Shown one piece after another: positions 45,231 through 53,164 of a stretch of 64,000 bases of DNA. The position numbers were made by a program, and so were the translations under genes. The notes under the pieces were generated by a model. That model had not been told where the DNA came from. It did no database searches and worked only from the letters and a program-made list of their open reading frames with translations. The DNA is taken from positions 434,001-498,000 of the forward strand of contig NZ_WQCF01000001.1 of assembly GCF_013032455.1 (NCBI RefSeq). Direction: 5' to 3'. Numbering within the stretch: position 1 is the stretch's first letter; each line of letters opens with the position of its first letter. Origin of the DNA: Ruegeria atlantica. GTDB lineage: Bacteria > Pseudomonadota > Alphaproteobacteria > Rhodobacterales > Rhodobacteraceae.

Positions 45231-46328
45231 TCAAGCCGCTGAAATCTCGCCATTTTCAATCTGCTCTCGCTCAATGGATTCGAACAGAGCTTGAAAGTTC
45301 CCCTCACCGAATCCGTCATCGCCTTTGCGCTGGATGAACTCGAAAAATATCGGTCCGATCACGGTTTTTGAGAAGATCTGCAAAAGGATCCGAGTCTCAC
45401 CACCGTCCAGAACGCCTTCGCCGTCGATCAGAATGCCGTGTTTCATCATCCGGTCCAGCGGTTCTTCGTGATCCGCAACACGGTCTTTGGACATATCGTA
45501 ATATGCCTTGTTCGGGCCAGGCATGAACTTCAGTCCCTTTTCGGCAATCGCATCGGTCGAGGCATAGATGTCTTCACTGCCCACCGCGATATGCTGAATC
45601 CCCTCGCCCTTGTACTTGTTGAGGTAGGATACGATCTGCCCGGTTTCACCCCGATCCTCGTTGATCGGAATACGAATACGTCCGCAAGGCGATGTCAGGG
45701 CACGGCTGTATAGGCCGGTGTATTTGCCCTGAATATCGAAAAACCGGATCTCGCGGAAGTTGAACAGCTGTTCGTAGAACTTGAACCATTTGTCCATATT
45801 CCCGCGATAGACGTTATGCGTCAGGTGATCGAGGTAATAGAACCCATCACCGCGCGGCTTGGATTTTGAAGTCCAGGTGAACTTATGGTTGTAGGGTGAA
45901 GTGTCATGGTATTGGTCGATGAAATAGATCAACGATCCACCAATCCCCTTGATCGCCGGCACATCCATCACCTTATCCGCCGTATCATAGGGTTCGGCAC
46001 CTTTGGCCACTGCATGTTCATAAGCTTTCTGCGCGTCCACTACACGCCACCCCATTGCGGGGGCACATGGGCCGTGTTCATCCACAAAACGGGCAGCAAA
46101 GCTTTTGGAATCCGCGTTGAGAATATAAGTCACGTCGCCCTGCTGCCAAAGTTCGACTGCAGGTTTGTTCGTGTGATGAGCAACCTTTTCGAACCCCATC
46201 TTGGAGAAAAGATCGCGCAATTCCTGCGGGTCAGGATGTGCAAATTCTACGAACTCAAACCCGTCAGTGCCGACAGGGTTTTCCTTGCTGATGGTGGATT
46301 TCGGGGCGTTATGAGGGAAAGGGCCCAT
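45231..46328 (-). CDS. hppD: 4-hydroxyphenylpyruvate dioxygenase
   Basis: This enzyme converts 4-hydroxyphenylpyruvate to homogentisate in tyrosine breakdown. The 365-residue protein has two vicinal-oxygen-chelate domains, with iron ligands expected at the His in YLDHLTHNV, the His in GEGIQHIAVGSED and the Glu in FFEFIQRKGDDGFGEGNF. ATG 46328 has AAGGAG 7 nt upstream; a longer frame to 46445 is not family-like. An Lrp-type regulator is divergent, as often seen for this gene. Confidence 0.95.
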   Translation of the reverse strand: MGPFPHNAPKSTISKENPVGTDGFEFVEFAHPDPQELRDLFSKMGFEKVAHHTNKPAVELWQQGDVTYILNADSKSFAARFVDEHGPCAPAMGWRVVDAQKAYEHAVAKGAEPYDTADKVMDVPAIKGIGGSLIYFIDQYHDTSPYNHKFTWTSKSKPRGDGFYYLDHLTHNVYRGNMDKWFKFYEQLFNFREIRFFDIQGKYTGLYSRALTSPCGRIRIPINEDRGETGQIVSYLNKYKGEGIQHIAVGSEDIYASTDAIAEKGLKFMPGPNKAYYDMSKDRVADHEEPLDRMMKHGILIDGEGVLDGGETRILLQIFSKTVIGPIFFEFIQRKGDDGFGEGNFQALFESIEREQIENGEISAA

Positions 46329-46473
46329 GGCGCTTCTCCTTGAAACAGGAATTTCTTTGCTGATTCTAAAATATGCCTTATCTTGCGCTGTTTCTGCGCA
46401 TAGTATCCGTGTAAACTCAGTGTGTGTGCGCTGAATCCGCATCATTTGACCAATTTATGGAGAAAATCCGCAT

Positions 46474-46929
46474 ATGCTGGATTCCATCGACATGCGCTTA
46501 CTGTCTGCGCTGCAGGTTGATGCCCATCTGACGGCGCATCAACTTGGCGACTTGCTGAACCTGTCAGCCAGCCAGGCCGGACGGCGGCGGCAACGGCTCG
46601 AGGCTGAGGGCTACATCACCGGCTATGCCGCCAGACTGGACCCGCTGAAACTCGGGCTACATGTACAAGGATTCGTTCAGGTTCATCTGGGCACCCATGG
46701 CCCCGAACAATCCGAGAGTTTCGCGCGGATGGTGGACACCCGCCCCGAAATCACCAGCGCCTGGACGATGACCGGAGAGGCAGATTATCTGCTGCACGTT
46801 TATTGTGATGACCTTGCAGCGCTCAATCGCTTGCTTCATCAGGTGATACTGCCGCATCCTGCGGTGGCACGGGTTCAAAGCCAGATCGTGATGGACCAAC
46901 TGAAACGCGACGCCCCATTGCCCACCTGA
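46474..46929 (+). CDS. Lrp/AsnC family regulator divergent from hppD
   Basis: This 151-residue regulator has an HTH domain (ALQVDAHLTAHQLGDLLNLSASQAGRRRQRLEAEGYI) and a C-terminal ligand-binding RAM domain with the TGEADYLLHV core. It probably controls hppD from the 145-nt divergent region, which contains TGCGC (46384-46388) and GCGCA (46396-46400) as a possible inverted repeat. A phenylpyruvate-type effector is an inference. Confidence 0.92.
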   Translation: MLDSIDMRLLSALQVDAHLTAHQLGDLLNLSASQAGRRRQRLEAEGYITGYAARLDPLKLGLHVQGFVQVHLGTHGPEQSESFARMVDTRPEITSAWTMTGEADYLLHVYCDDLAALNRLLHQVILPHPAVARVQSQIVMDQLKRDAPLPT

Positions 46930-46948
46930 CCTGACTGAAAGGACCAAC

Positions 46949-48829
46949 ATGGACGACTTCCTCTACCAGGCTTCGATCTATCTGGCTGCTGCCGTGATCG
47001 CCGTGCCGTTATCGGCCCGTCTGGGGTTGGGATCCGTGCTGGGGTATCTGGCCGCCGGCATCGTTATCGGTCCCGTGTTCGGCCTTGTCGGAGCCGAAAC
47101 GGAAAGCCTTCAGCACGTGGCCGAATTTGGCGTGGTCATGATGTTGTTCCTTATCGGTCTGGAATTAGAGCCGCGCGCCCTGTGGGATATGCGAGACAGG
47201 CTTTTGGGGCTGGGTGGATTGCAGGTCGGCTTGTCCACCGCAGCCATCGCCTGTGTCGCCATGTATGCCAACCACCCGTGGTCGGTTGCCTTGGCTGTCG
47301 GACTTACGTTGTCTCTCTCTTCAACAGCGATTGTGCTTCAGACCCTGTCCGAGAAAGGTTTGATGCAGACCAATGGCGGCAGAGCCACATTTTCGGTGCT
47401 GCTGACGCAGGATATTGCCGTCATCCCCATTCTGGCCCTGCTGCCCCTACTGGCTTTACCGGCTATACCCCATATCAACCAAGACGGGTCTATCGACCGC
47501 GGCGTCAAAGACCTGCATGACACCGCGCATCACAGCCTTTCCCTGGTCGAAGGACTGCCAGGATGGGCCGTTACACTTGTCACCATCGGCGCCATTGCGT
47601 TTGTCATACTTGCGGGCGTGTACCTGACCCGCCCTCTATTCCGCTTTATTCACGCCACCCGCCTGCGCGAGATGTACACTGCGCTGGCCCTGATGATCGT
47701 TGTCGGAATTTCCTTCCTGATGACACTGGTTGGCCTCTCGCCTGCTCTGGGCGCATTTCTGGCAGGTGTGGTTTTGGCAAGTTCAGAATTTCGGCACGAA
47801 ATGGAAAGTGACCTTGAACCCTTCAAGGGTCTGTTTCTGGGTCTGTTCTTCATTACCGTTGGTGCAGGAATCGACGTAGCCTATTTCTTCAATGACCCGT
47901 TGGAGCTGTTTGGGCTGGCGCTTCTTGTGATACTGACCAAGGGGGCCATTCTTTTCTTGGTCGGACGTGCCTTCAAGCTTCGTGGGCGGGATCACTGGCT
48001 GTTCACTCTCGGCCTTGCACAGGCGGGGGAGTTTGGCTTTGTCCTGCTGGCCTTTTCCACGCAGCAAAACGTCATCCCTCCTGATCTTTCGCAGAAATTG
48101 CTGATGATCATTGCCCTGACCATGTTGATCACACCACTGTTGTTCATCATCTACGACCTACTATCCCGGCGGATCGGTGAAGGAACACCGCAACAGGAAC
48201 CAGACGAGATTGATGAAAAAGGCCCGGTGATCATCGCTGGAATCGGGCGGTTTGGGCAGATCGTAAATCGGTTGGTCCGCGCCAGCGGCTTTAAGACGGT
48301 TGTTCTGGACCATGACATTGAAACCGTTCAGCTCATGCGTCGTTTTGGGGTCAAAGGGTTTCTGGGTGATCCCACGCGGCCTGAATTGCTGCGCGCAGCG
48401 GGGCTGGAAAAAGCGGCCGTTCTGGTCGCAGCAATGGACGACCGAAAGACTGTAACACGTCTGGTAAGCTATGCACGACGCCAGCGTCCGGATCTTCACA
48501 TCATCGCACGCGCCCATGACCGCACCCACGTGTACGAGCTGTATCAGGCTGGCGCCAACGATATTGTGCGCGAGATGTTCGACAGCTCACTTCGGGCCGG
48601 TCGTTATGTGCTCGAGAATGTCGGCCTTAGCGAATATGAGGCCGCGCAGGCCGAGCAAACCTTTTATCATCACGACCGCGAGTCGATCCGCGATCTGGCC
48701 GAGCTTTGGATCCCGGGTACACCAACGGCAGAGAACAAGAAATACATCGAACGTGCCCAGCAATTCGAAAAACAGCTGGAAACCGAGCTGCTGGAACTGG
48801 CTGAAAAACACGATCAGAAATCAGCCTGA
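46949..48829 (+). CDS. CPA2-type cation:proton antiporter (KefB/YbaL-like)
   Basis: This 626-residue membrane protein has 12-13 helices and the sodium/proton exchanger fold, with GIVIGPVFGLVG and LALSLSSTAIVLQTL. A TrkA-N/RCK domain follows from about residue 425 (VIIAGIGRFGQIVNRL), where NAD(H) or a nucleotide would bind. The charged C-terminal coil ends near the stop. An AAAGGA ribosome site precedes ATG 46949. The likely function is potassium efflux or pH and electrophile protection. Confidence 0.92.
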   Translation: MDDFLYQASIYLAAAVIAVPLSARLGLGSVLGYLAAGIVIGPVFGLVGAETESLQHVAEFGVVMMLFLIGLELEPRALWDMRDRLLGLGGLQVGLSTAAIACVAMYANHPWSVALAVGLTLSLSSTAIVLQTLSEKGLMQTNGGRATFSVLLTQDIAVIPILALLPLLALPAIPHINQDGSIDRGVKDLHDTAHHSLSLVEGLPGWAVTLVTIGAIAFVILAGVYLTRPLFRFIHATRLREMYTALALMIVVGISFLMTLVGLSPALGAFLAGVVLASSEFRHEMESDLEPFKGLFLGLFFITVGAGIDVAYFFNDPLELFGLALLVILTKGAILFLVGRAFKLRGRDHWLFTLGLAQAGEFGFVLLAFSTQQNVIPPDLSQKLLMIIALTMLITPLLFIIYDLLSRRIGEGTPQQEPDEIDEKGPVIIAGIGRFGQIVNRLVRASGFKTVVLDHDIETVQLMRRFGVKGFLGDPTRPELLRAAGLEKAAVLVAAMDDRKTVTRLVSYARRQRPDLHIIARAHDRTHVYELYQAGANDIVREMFDSSLRAGRYVLENVGLSEYEAAQAEQTFYHHDRESIRDLAELWIPGTPTAENKKYIERAQQFEKQLETELLELAEKHDQKSA

Positions 48830-48847
48830 TCCGAATACTCGGATCAG
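48826..48847. terminator. hairpin between kefB-like gene and cobT
   Basis: CTGATCCGA pairs perfectly with TCGGATCAG around an ATAC loop. The stem includes the TGA stop of the antiporter. No strong T-run follows, so termination may be inefficient or rely on Rho. Confidence 0.5.
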
Positions 48848-48857
48848 GCCAACTATG

Positions 48858-49871
48858 TTATCCGTCTGAAACTCCTGCCTCAGCAAAGGTAGCCATGCCC
48901 GAATGGCAGGCCACCGCACTTTTCAGGATATTGATGGCCAACGCGCCGCCGGACCCTTCACCCAGTCGCAGACCAAGGTTTAACAGGGGTTGCTTGCCAA
49001 GTTTTTCCAGCACAGCGCCATGGGCGCCCTCGGCGCTTTGATGTCCTGCAACGGCATGATCCAGCGCCCCGGAAGAAACATCCGCCAGACAGGCTGCTGC
49101 GGCTGAGCAGATGAAACCGTCCAGAATAACTGGAATGCGCAGAACGCGAGCCGCTGCGATAGCTCCGGCCATGGCCGCAATTTCGCGCCCACCGAGGCAA
49201 CGTAGAATATCCAACCCATCGCCGGCATTCGCATGCAAAGCAACGCCTTCAGTCACCACGCGGGTTTTGTTGGCCAGACCAGCATCATCAACCCCGGTTC
49301 CCCGCCCAGTCCAATCTGCCGCGTCTCCGCCGAACAGAGCGCAAGCGATAGCAGCGGCTGGGGTGGTGTTGCCGATACCCATCTCGCCGACCACCAGTAG
49401 ATCGGCATCCGGGTCAACAGCATTCCAACCGGTGCGCAAGGCAGACAGTAACTCGGCTTCGGTCATGGCTGGCTCGGTCGTGAAGTCAGCCGTTGGGCGG
49501 TCCAACTCCAACGCATGCACATCCATTGTCGCGCCTGCGGCTTTGGCCAATTGGTTGATCGCAGCCCCGCCATGTTCAAAATTCATCACCATTTGCACGG
49601 TTACTTCTGGCGGAAAGGCAGACACACCTTGCGCCGTGACGCCGTGGTTCCCGGCAAACACAATGACCTGCGGGGCGGCAATCTGCGGGCGGGCATCCCC
49701 ACGCCAGCCAGCATACCAAATTGCCAGATCCTCTAGCCGCCCCAACGCGCCAGGCGGTTTGGTCAACTGGCCATTACGGTCAGCGGCCTCTTGCAGTGCA
49801 GTTTCGTCCAGGCCCGGGGCTCGGGTCAGAGCATCACGGAAAGTTTTCAGATCAATAAGTTCGGGCAGCAT
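48858..49871 (-). CDS. cobT: nicotinate-nucleotide-dimethylbenzimidazole phosphoribosyltransferase
   Basis: This enzyme makes alpha-ribazole phosphate for the lower ligand of cobalamin. The 337-residue protein has the family segments [44 protein letters not shown] and [10 protein letters not shown], the last with the catalytic glutamate. It is divergent from cobS across about 80 nt, too short for a cobalamin riboswitch. Confidence 0.95.
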   Translation of the reverse strand: MLPELIDLKTFRDALTRAPGLDETALQEAADRNGQLTKPPGALGRLEDLAIWYAGWRGDARPQIAAPQVIVFAGNHGVTAQGVSAFPPEVTVQMVMNFEHGGAAINQLAKAAGATMDVHALELDRPTADFTTEPAMTEAELLSALRTGWNAVDPDADLLVVGEMGIGNTTPAAAIACALFGGDAADWTGRGTGVDDAGLANKTRVVTEGVALHANAGDGLDILRCLGGREIAAMAGAIAAARVLRIPVILDGFICSAAAACLADVSSGALDHAVAGHQSAEGAHGAVLEKLGKQPLLNLGLRLGEGSGGALAINILKSAVACHSGMATFAEAGVSDG

Positions 49872-49950
49872 CTAAAGCCTCGTTGCATCAGAGTGGTCCT
49901 GTGTGTTTAACCGAAGCGTCCAAACCAACAAGACCCTGAAAGGCGCAGGA

Positions 49951-50715
49951 GTGCATAAAAACGACACCAACCTGTTTTCCGCATGGGATATTCCTTTGGC
50001 GCTGGTCCTGCTGACCCGCCTACCCATGCCGCGCCTGCCCGAGAAAACCTTTGCCCGGCAGGCAGATGCCGCATGGGCCTTTCCCGTTGTCGGGCTGATC
50101 GTCGGCGCATTGGCTTGCGTGGTCGGCTGGGTTGCAATGGCGCTTACCCTTCCCGCAATAGTCAGCGCGGTTGTCGTAATTGCGGTTCTTGTCATGACCA
50201 CGGGTGCCATGCACGAAGATGGATTGGCCGACACTGTGGATGGGCTTTGGGGAGGTTTTGACCGAGAGCGGCGGTTGGAAATCATGAAAGACAGCCATAT
50301 CGGTACCTATGGGGTTTTGGCGCTGATATTCTCGCAGCTCGCGCGGATCACCCTGATCTCGGCCCTGCTGATCAGCGAAGCTTACGCTGCGATTCTTGCC
50401 GCCTGCATCCTGTCTCGTGCGTTCATGCCGGTTTTGATGACGACCTTACCGAATGCAAGGTCCAGCGGCCTGAGCCATTCGGTCGGAGGGCCACGTGCTG
50501 TGACAACAATCACGGGTCTCGGGCTGGCTCTGATTTTCGCCCTGTTTTTGATGGGTGTCAGCGCCTTGTGGCCCACTGCCGTTGCCGCACTGATCGCCGC
50601 GGGACTAGCCGCCACGGCACGAGCCAAAATTGGCGGCCAGACTGGTGACATTCTGGGCGCAACCCAACAAGTGACCGAGCTTGCGTTTCTGGCAATAGCA
50701 GTTGCCGCGCTTTAA
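49951..50715 (+). CDS. cobS: adenosylcobinamide-GDP ribazoletransferase (cobalamin synthase)
   Basis: This membrane enzyme joins adenosylcobinamide-GDP and alpha-ribazole to form cobalamin. About seven helices are present, with TRLPMP near the N-terminus and the metal motif MHEDGLADTVDGLWGG. GTG 49951 follows AAGGCGCAGGA and gives a typical length of 254; a GTG at 49903 would add 16 residues. The 3' end overlaps the ion-channel gene. Confidence 0.94.
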   Translation: MHKNDTNLFSAWDIPLALVLLTRLPMPRLPEKTFARQADAAWAFPVVGLIVGALACVVGWVAMALTLPAIVSAVVVIAVLVMTTGAMHEDGLADTVDGLWGGFDRERRLEIMKDSHIGTYGVLALIFSQLARITLISALLISEAYAAILAACILSRAFMPVLMTTLPNARSSGLSHSVGGPRAVTTITGLGLALIFALFLMGVSALWPTAVAALIAAGLAATARAKIGGQTGDILGATQQVTELAFLAIAVAAL

Positions 50716-51482
50716 GATGTACCGCCGGTCTCGATCCTCAGAGTTCCTCCGCAGTGCTTACAATGCACAGCGTCAGGGTCATGACGGTAAAGGCCGCAGC
50801 TTGGGCATTTATGGCGCACTTTCTGAGGCATGAATATCGCCTGCGCCAGACGCACGAACAGGGCCACCCCAACAACCATAATGAACACCGAAAATAGTTT
50901 GCCGCCCGGCGTGGCCAGGGTGATATCCCCAAACCCGGTTGTCGTCAGTGTCGCCATGGTGAAATAGAGCGCGTCGATATAAGCGTGCTGGCTATCCTCA
51001 GGGATGAAAAACACCAAAACCGCCGTCGAGGTTGCGAATACAAACACCAGCAAGTTGATGGCCGCGATGACTGCGTCTTCGTGCGTTCGGAAAAACTGAC
51101 TGTCACGCCTCAGATCCCGAAGCAGGTGATAGGAATGGATCAGCCTCAAGGCGCGCAAAATCCGAACGAACGCCAAATTTCCGGGCAAAAAAGGTTCAAG
51201 CAACAATGAGATGATCACGACAATATCGGCCAGCGTGTAGATTTTGCGTAGAAGCCTCCAACGGTCCTTCGCAATCCACAGCCGCGCCAGAAAATCCAAC
51301 AGAATGATAAAACCGACAGCCAAACTGGCAAAGGTAAGTCCCGGTCCGTGAGGCATATTTGCCGTCGACACGAAAAATACTATCGAGACCGCGTCAAACA
51401 AGATCAGGCAATATCGGAACCAGACCGAAACCGGCTCATGCGCGATGTATAGAAACTTAACGGTTTGCTTCAGTCTATCCAT
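50712..51482 (-). CDS. potassium-channel-like ion transporter with zinc ribbon tail
   Basis: This 256-residue six-helix channel has a voltage-sensor-like S4 (VRILRALRLIHSYHLLRDLRRD) and the filter TTTGFGD before the last helix. A C-terminal zinc ribbon follows, CPSC...CKHC, in the last 30 residues. ATG 51482 follows GAGGCGG; an upstream frame to 51533 is less likely. The filter suggests potassium selectivity. The ribbon is unusual for this family and may mediate assembly or metal sensing. Confidence 0.9.
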   Translation of the reverse strand: MDRLKQTVKFLYIAHEPVSVWFRYCLILFDAVSIVFFVSTANMPHGPGLTFASLAVGFIILLDFLARLWIAKDRWRLLRKIYTLADIVVIISLLLEPFLPGNLAFVRILRALRLIHSYHLLRDLRRDSQFFRTHEDAVIAAINLLVFVFATSTAVLVFFIPEDSQHAYIDALYFTMATLTTTGFGDITLATPGGKLFSVFIMVVGVALFVRLAQAIFMPQKVRHKCPSCGLYRHDPDAVHCKHCGGTLRIETGGTS

Positions 51483-51543
51483 GTATCCGCCTCTGGTTGT
51501 TGAGAAATTAGCGGCAAAAGCAGATTTCACCAAGACCAGACAC

Positions 51544-51573
51544 GAAAAAGGCCGCTCCCAGCAGGAGCGGCCT
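51544..51573 (-). terminator. intrinsic terminator after carD
   Basis: On the minus strand AGGCCGCTCC and GGAGCGGCCT form a perfect 10-bp stem with a 5-nt loop, followed by TTTTT. It sits about 20 nt past the carD stop. Confidence 0.92.
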
Positions 51574-51594
51574 GAACTTCAGTTTTCCGAGCTT

Positions 51595-52104
51595 TTAAGC
51601 GGCGCGCGAGGTCAGAACCTCATCTACTTGCTTCGCAGCCGAAACTTCACCGGCACCGGACACAGCAGCCACTTCGCGTGTCAGGCGTTCAAGTGCGGCT
51701 TCGTACAGCTGACGTTCGGAATAGCTCTGCTCGCGCTGGTCGTCGGTGCGGTGCAGGTCACGAACAACTTCGGCAATCGAGATCAGATCGCCCGAGTTGA
51801 TCTTCTGTTCATATTCCTGCGCCCGGCGCGACCACATGGCGCGTTTCACCTTGGCCTTGCCTTTCAGCGTTTTCATCGCTTGGCTGATAACGTCAGGCGA
51901 GCTGAGCGAGCGCAGGCCGGATTCAGTGACCTTGTTGGTCGGAACGCGCAGAGTCATCTTGTCTTTTTCAAATGAGATGACGAACAGCTCAAGCGAATAT
52001 CCCGCGACTTCTTGTTCTTCGATCGAGATTATCTGACCCACGCCATGCGCGGGGTAAACAACGTAGTCGTTGGGGCGGAACTCAAGCTTTTTCGACTTAG
52101 ACAT
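51595..52104 (-). CDS. carD: CarD family transcriptional regulator
   Basis: CarD binds RNA polymerase and stabilises open promoter complexes. The 169-residue protein has the RNAP-interaction domain (FRPNDYVVYPAHGVGQIISIEEQEVAG) and a helical DNA-binding region with SRRAQEYEQKINSGDLISIAEVVRDL. An extra C-terminal tail of about 30 residues follows. A strong terminator follows the gene. The 280 nt upstream, to fdxA, hold no other gene I can support. Confidence 0.94.
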   Translation of the reverse strand: MSKSKKLEFRPNDYVVYPAHGVGQIISIEEQEVAGYSLELFVISFEKDKMTLRVPTNKVTESGLRSLSSPDVISQAMKTLKGKAKVKRAMWSRRAQEYEQKINSGDLISIAEVVRDLHRTDDQREQSYSERQLYEAALERLTREVAAVSGAGEVSAAKQVDEVLTSRAA

Positions 52105-52387
52105 ACAGGTTCATCCTTAATTACAGAGCGAGACACGGACGACAAAATACCCAAGCCGGAGCCGCGTTCGGCCCCGTCAGGCGGTCATTTTGTCACTAAA
52201 TCAGAACTCCAAAGCTATCATACTTACGGAGCACATCCCCATCTCATTCATCATTCTGCTTACAAGTGTATCACAAATTTACGACGCCCGAAAGGTCACG
52301 CCCATTGCCAGTCGTGAATCCTTATATTTTTCAAGACGCTAAATCCCGCTTCTACACCTGAACCGACGAGTTCAGAGAGCGAATCGC

Positions 52388-52726
52388 TTAGCCACCTTCG
52401 CCGGGCGCTTCTGAGAAATACTTCTCCATTTTGCCCTCTTCGCCGTCGCGTTCCTCTGCCTCGGGCAGCGGATCTTTCTTGGTTACGATCACCGGCCACT
52501 GTTCCGAGAACTTCCGGTTGAATTCGACCCACTGGTCCATTCCCGGCTCAGTATCGGGGCGGATGGCATCAGCAGGGCATTCGGGTTCGCACACACCGCA
52601 ATCGATGCATTCATCGGGATGAATGACCAACGTATTCTCACCTTCATAGAAACAATCCACCGGACAGACTTCGACGCAGTCGGTGTATTTGCAGGCGATG
52701 CAGTTTTCGGTGACGACATAGGTCAT
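52388..52726 (-). CDS. fdxA: seven-iron ferredoxin FdxA
   Basis: This 112-residue ferredoxin has one 3Fe-4S and one 4Fe-4S cluster. The motifs are [14 protein letters not shown] and [12 protein letters not shown], typical of the Azotobacter-type FdxA. The C-terminal extension is acidic. It follows the Hsp15-like gene after about 65 nt. It may serve general electron transfer. Confidence 0.95.
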   Translation of the reverse strand: MTYVVTENCIACKYTDCVEVCPVDCFYEGENTLVIHPDECIDCGVCEPECPADAIRPDTEPGMDQWVEFNRKFSEQWPVIVTKKDPLPEAEERDGEEGKMEKYFSEAPGEGG

Positions 52727-52792
52727 GGTCGGAATCCCATTTACGGTTTGGGCGTCTAGCTAATCCAGTATTATACCGTCTTCAAGAGCGGA

Positions 52793-53158
52793 TCAGCCCT
52801 TGCAGGTGCGAGAAAGATCAAGCGCGCGCCGATCTTTCTTTGTCGGACGACCTTTTCCCTCAAAACCGGGGTTCTTAAGGGACGCTTCCTGCTTTTCCGT
52901 CATATCGAAGTACAGCGTTTGCGCCTCGGGGGCCGGACCGCGGCGCTCACCCAGCTTTTCGATGCGCACAACCCGCACAATACACGCCTGCGGGAAGGTC
53001 AAAACGTCCCCGGGCGCCACGGCTTGCGCTGGTTTCAGCACCCGGTTTCCGTTCAGCCGTACATGGCCGCCGCTGACCAGTTTTGCGGCCAGGCTGCGGG
53101 TCTTGAAGAACCGCGCCTGCCACAACCATTTGTCGATCCGCAGCTTGGCCTCAGCCAT
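52793..53158 (-). CDS. S4-domain RNA-binding protein, Hsp15-like
   Basis: This 121-residue protein has an S4 RNA-binding domain (LRIDKWLWQARFFKTRSLAAKLVSGGHVRLNG). Hsp15 binds free 50S subunits with attached peptide after heat shock. The C-terminus is basic (KGRPTKKDRRAL). It starts 6 nt after the helicase stop, so the two are likely co-transcribed. Confidence 0.92.
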   Translation of the reverse strand: MAEAKLRIDKWLWQARFFKTRSLAAKLVSGGHVRLNGNRVLKPAQAVAPGDVLTFPQACIVRVVRIEKLGERRGPAPEAQTLYFDMTEKQEASLKNPGFEGKGRPTKKDRRALDLSRTCKG

Positions 53159-53164
53159 CGACGA

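Noticed and set aside
49872..49950. Possible cobalamin riboswitch between cobT and cobS
   Set aside because: The region is about 80 nt and lacks the B12-box; a cobalamin riboswitch needs roughly 200 nt.
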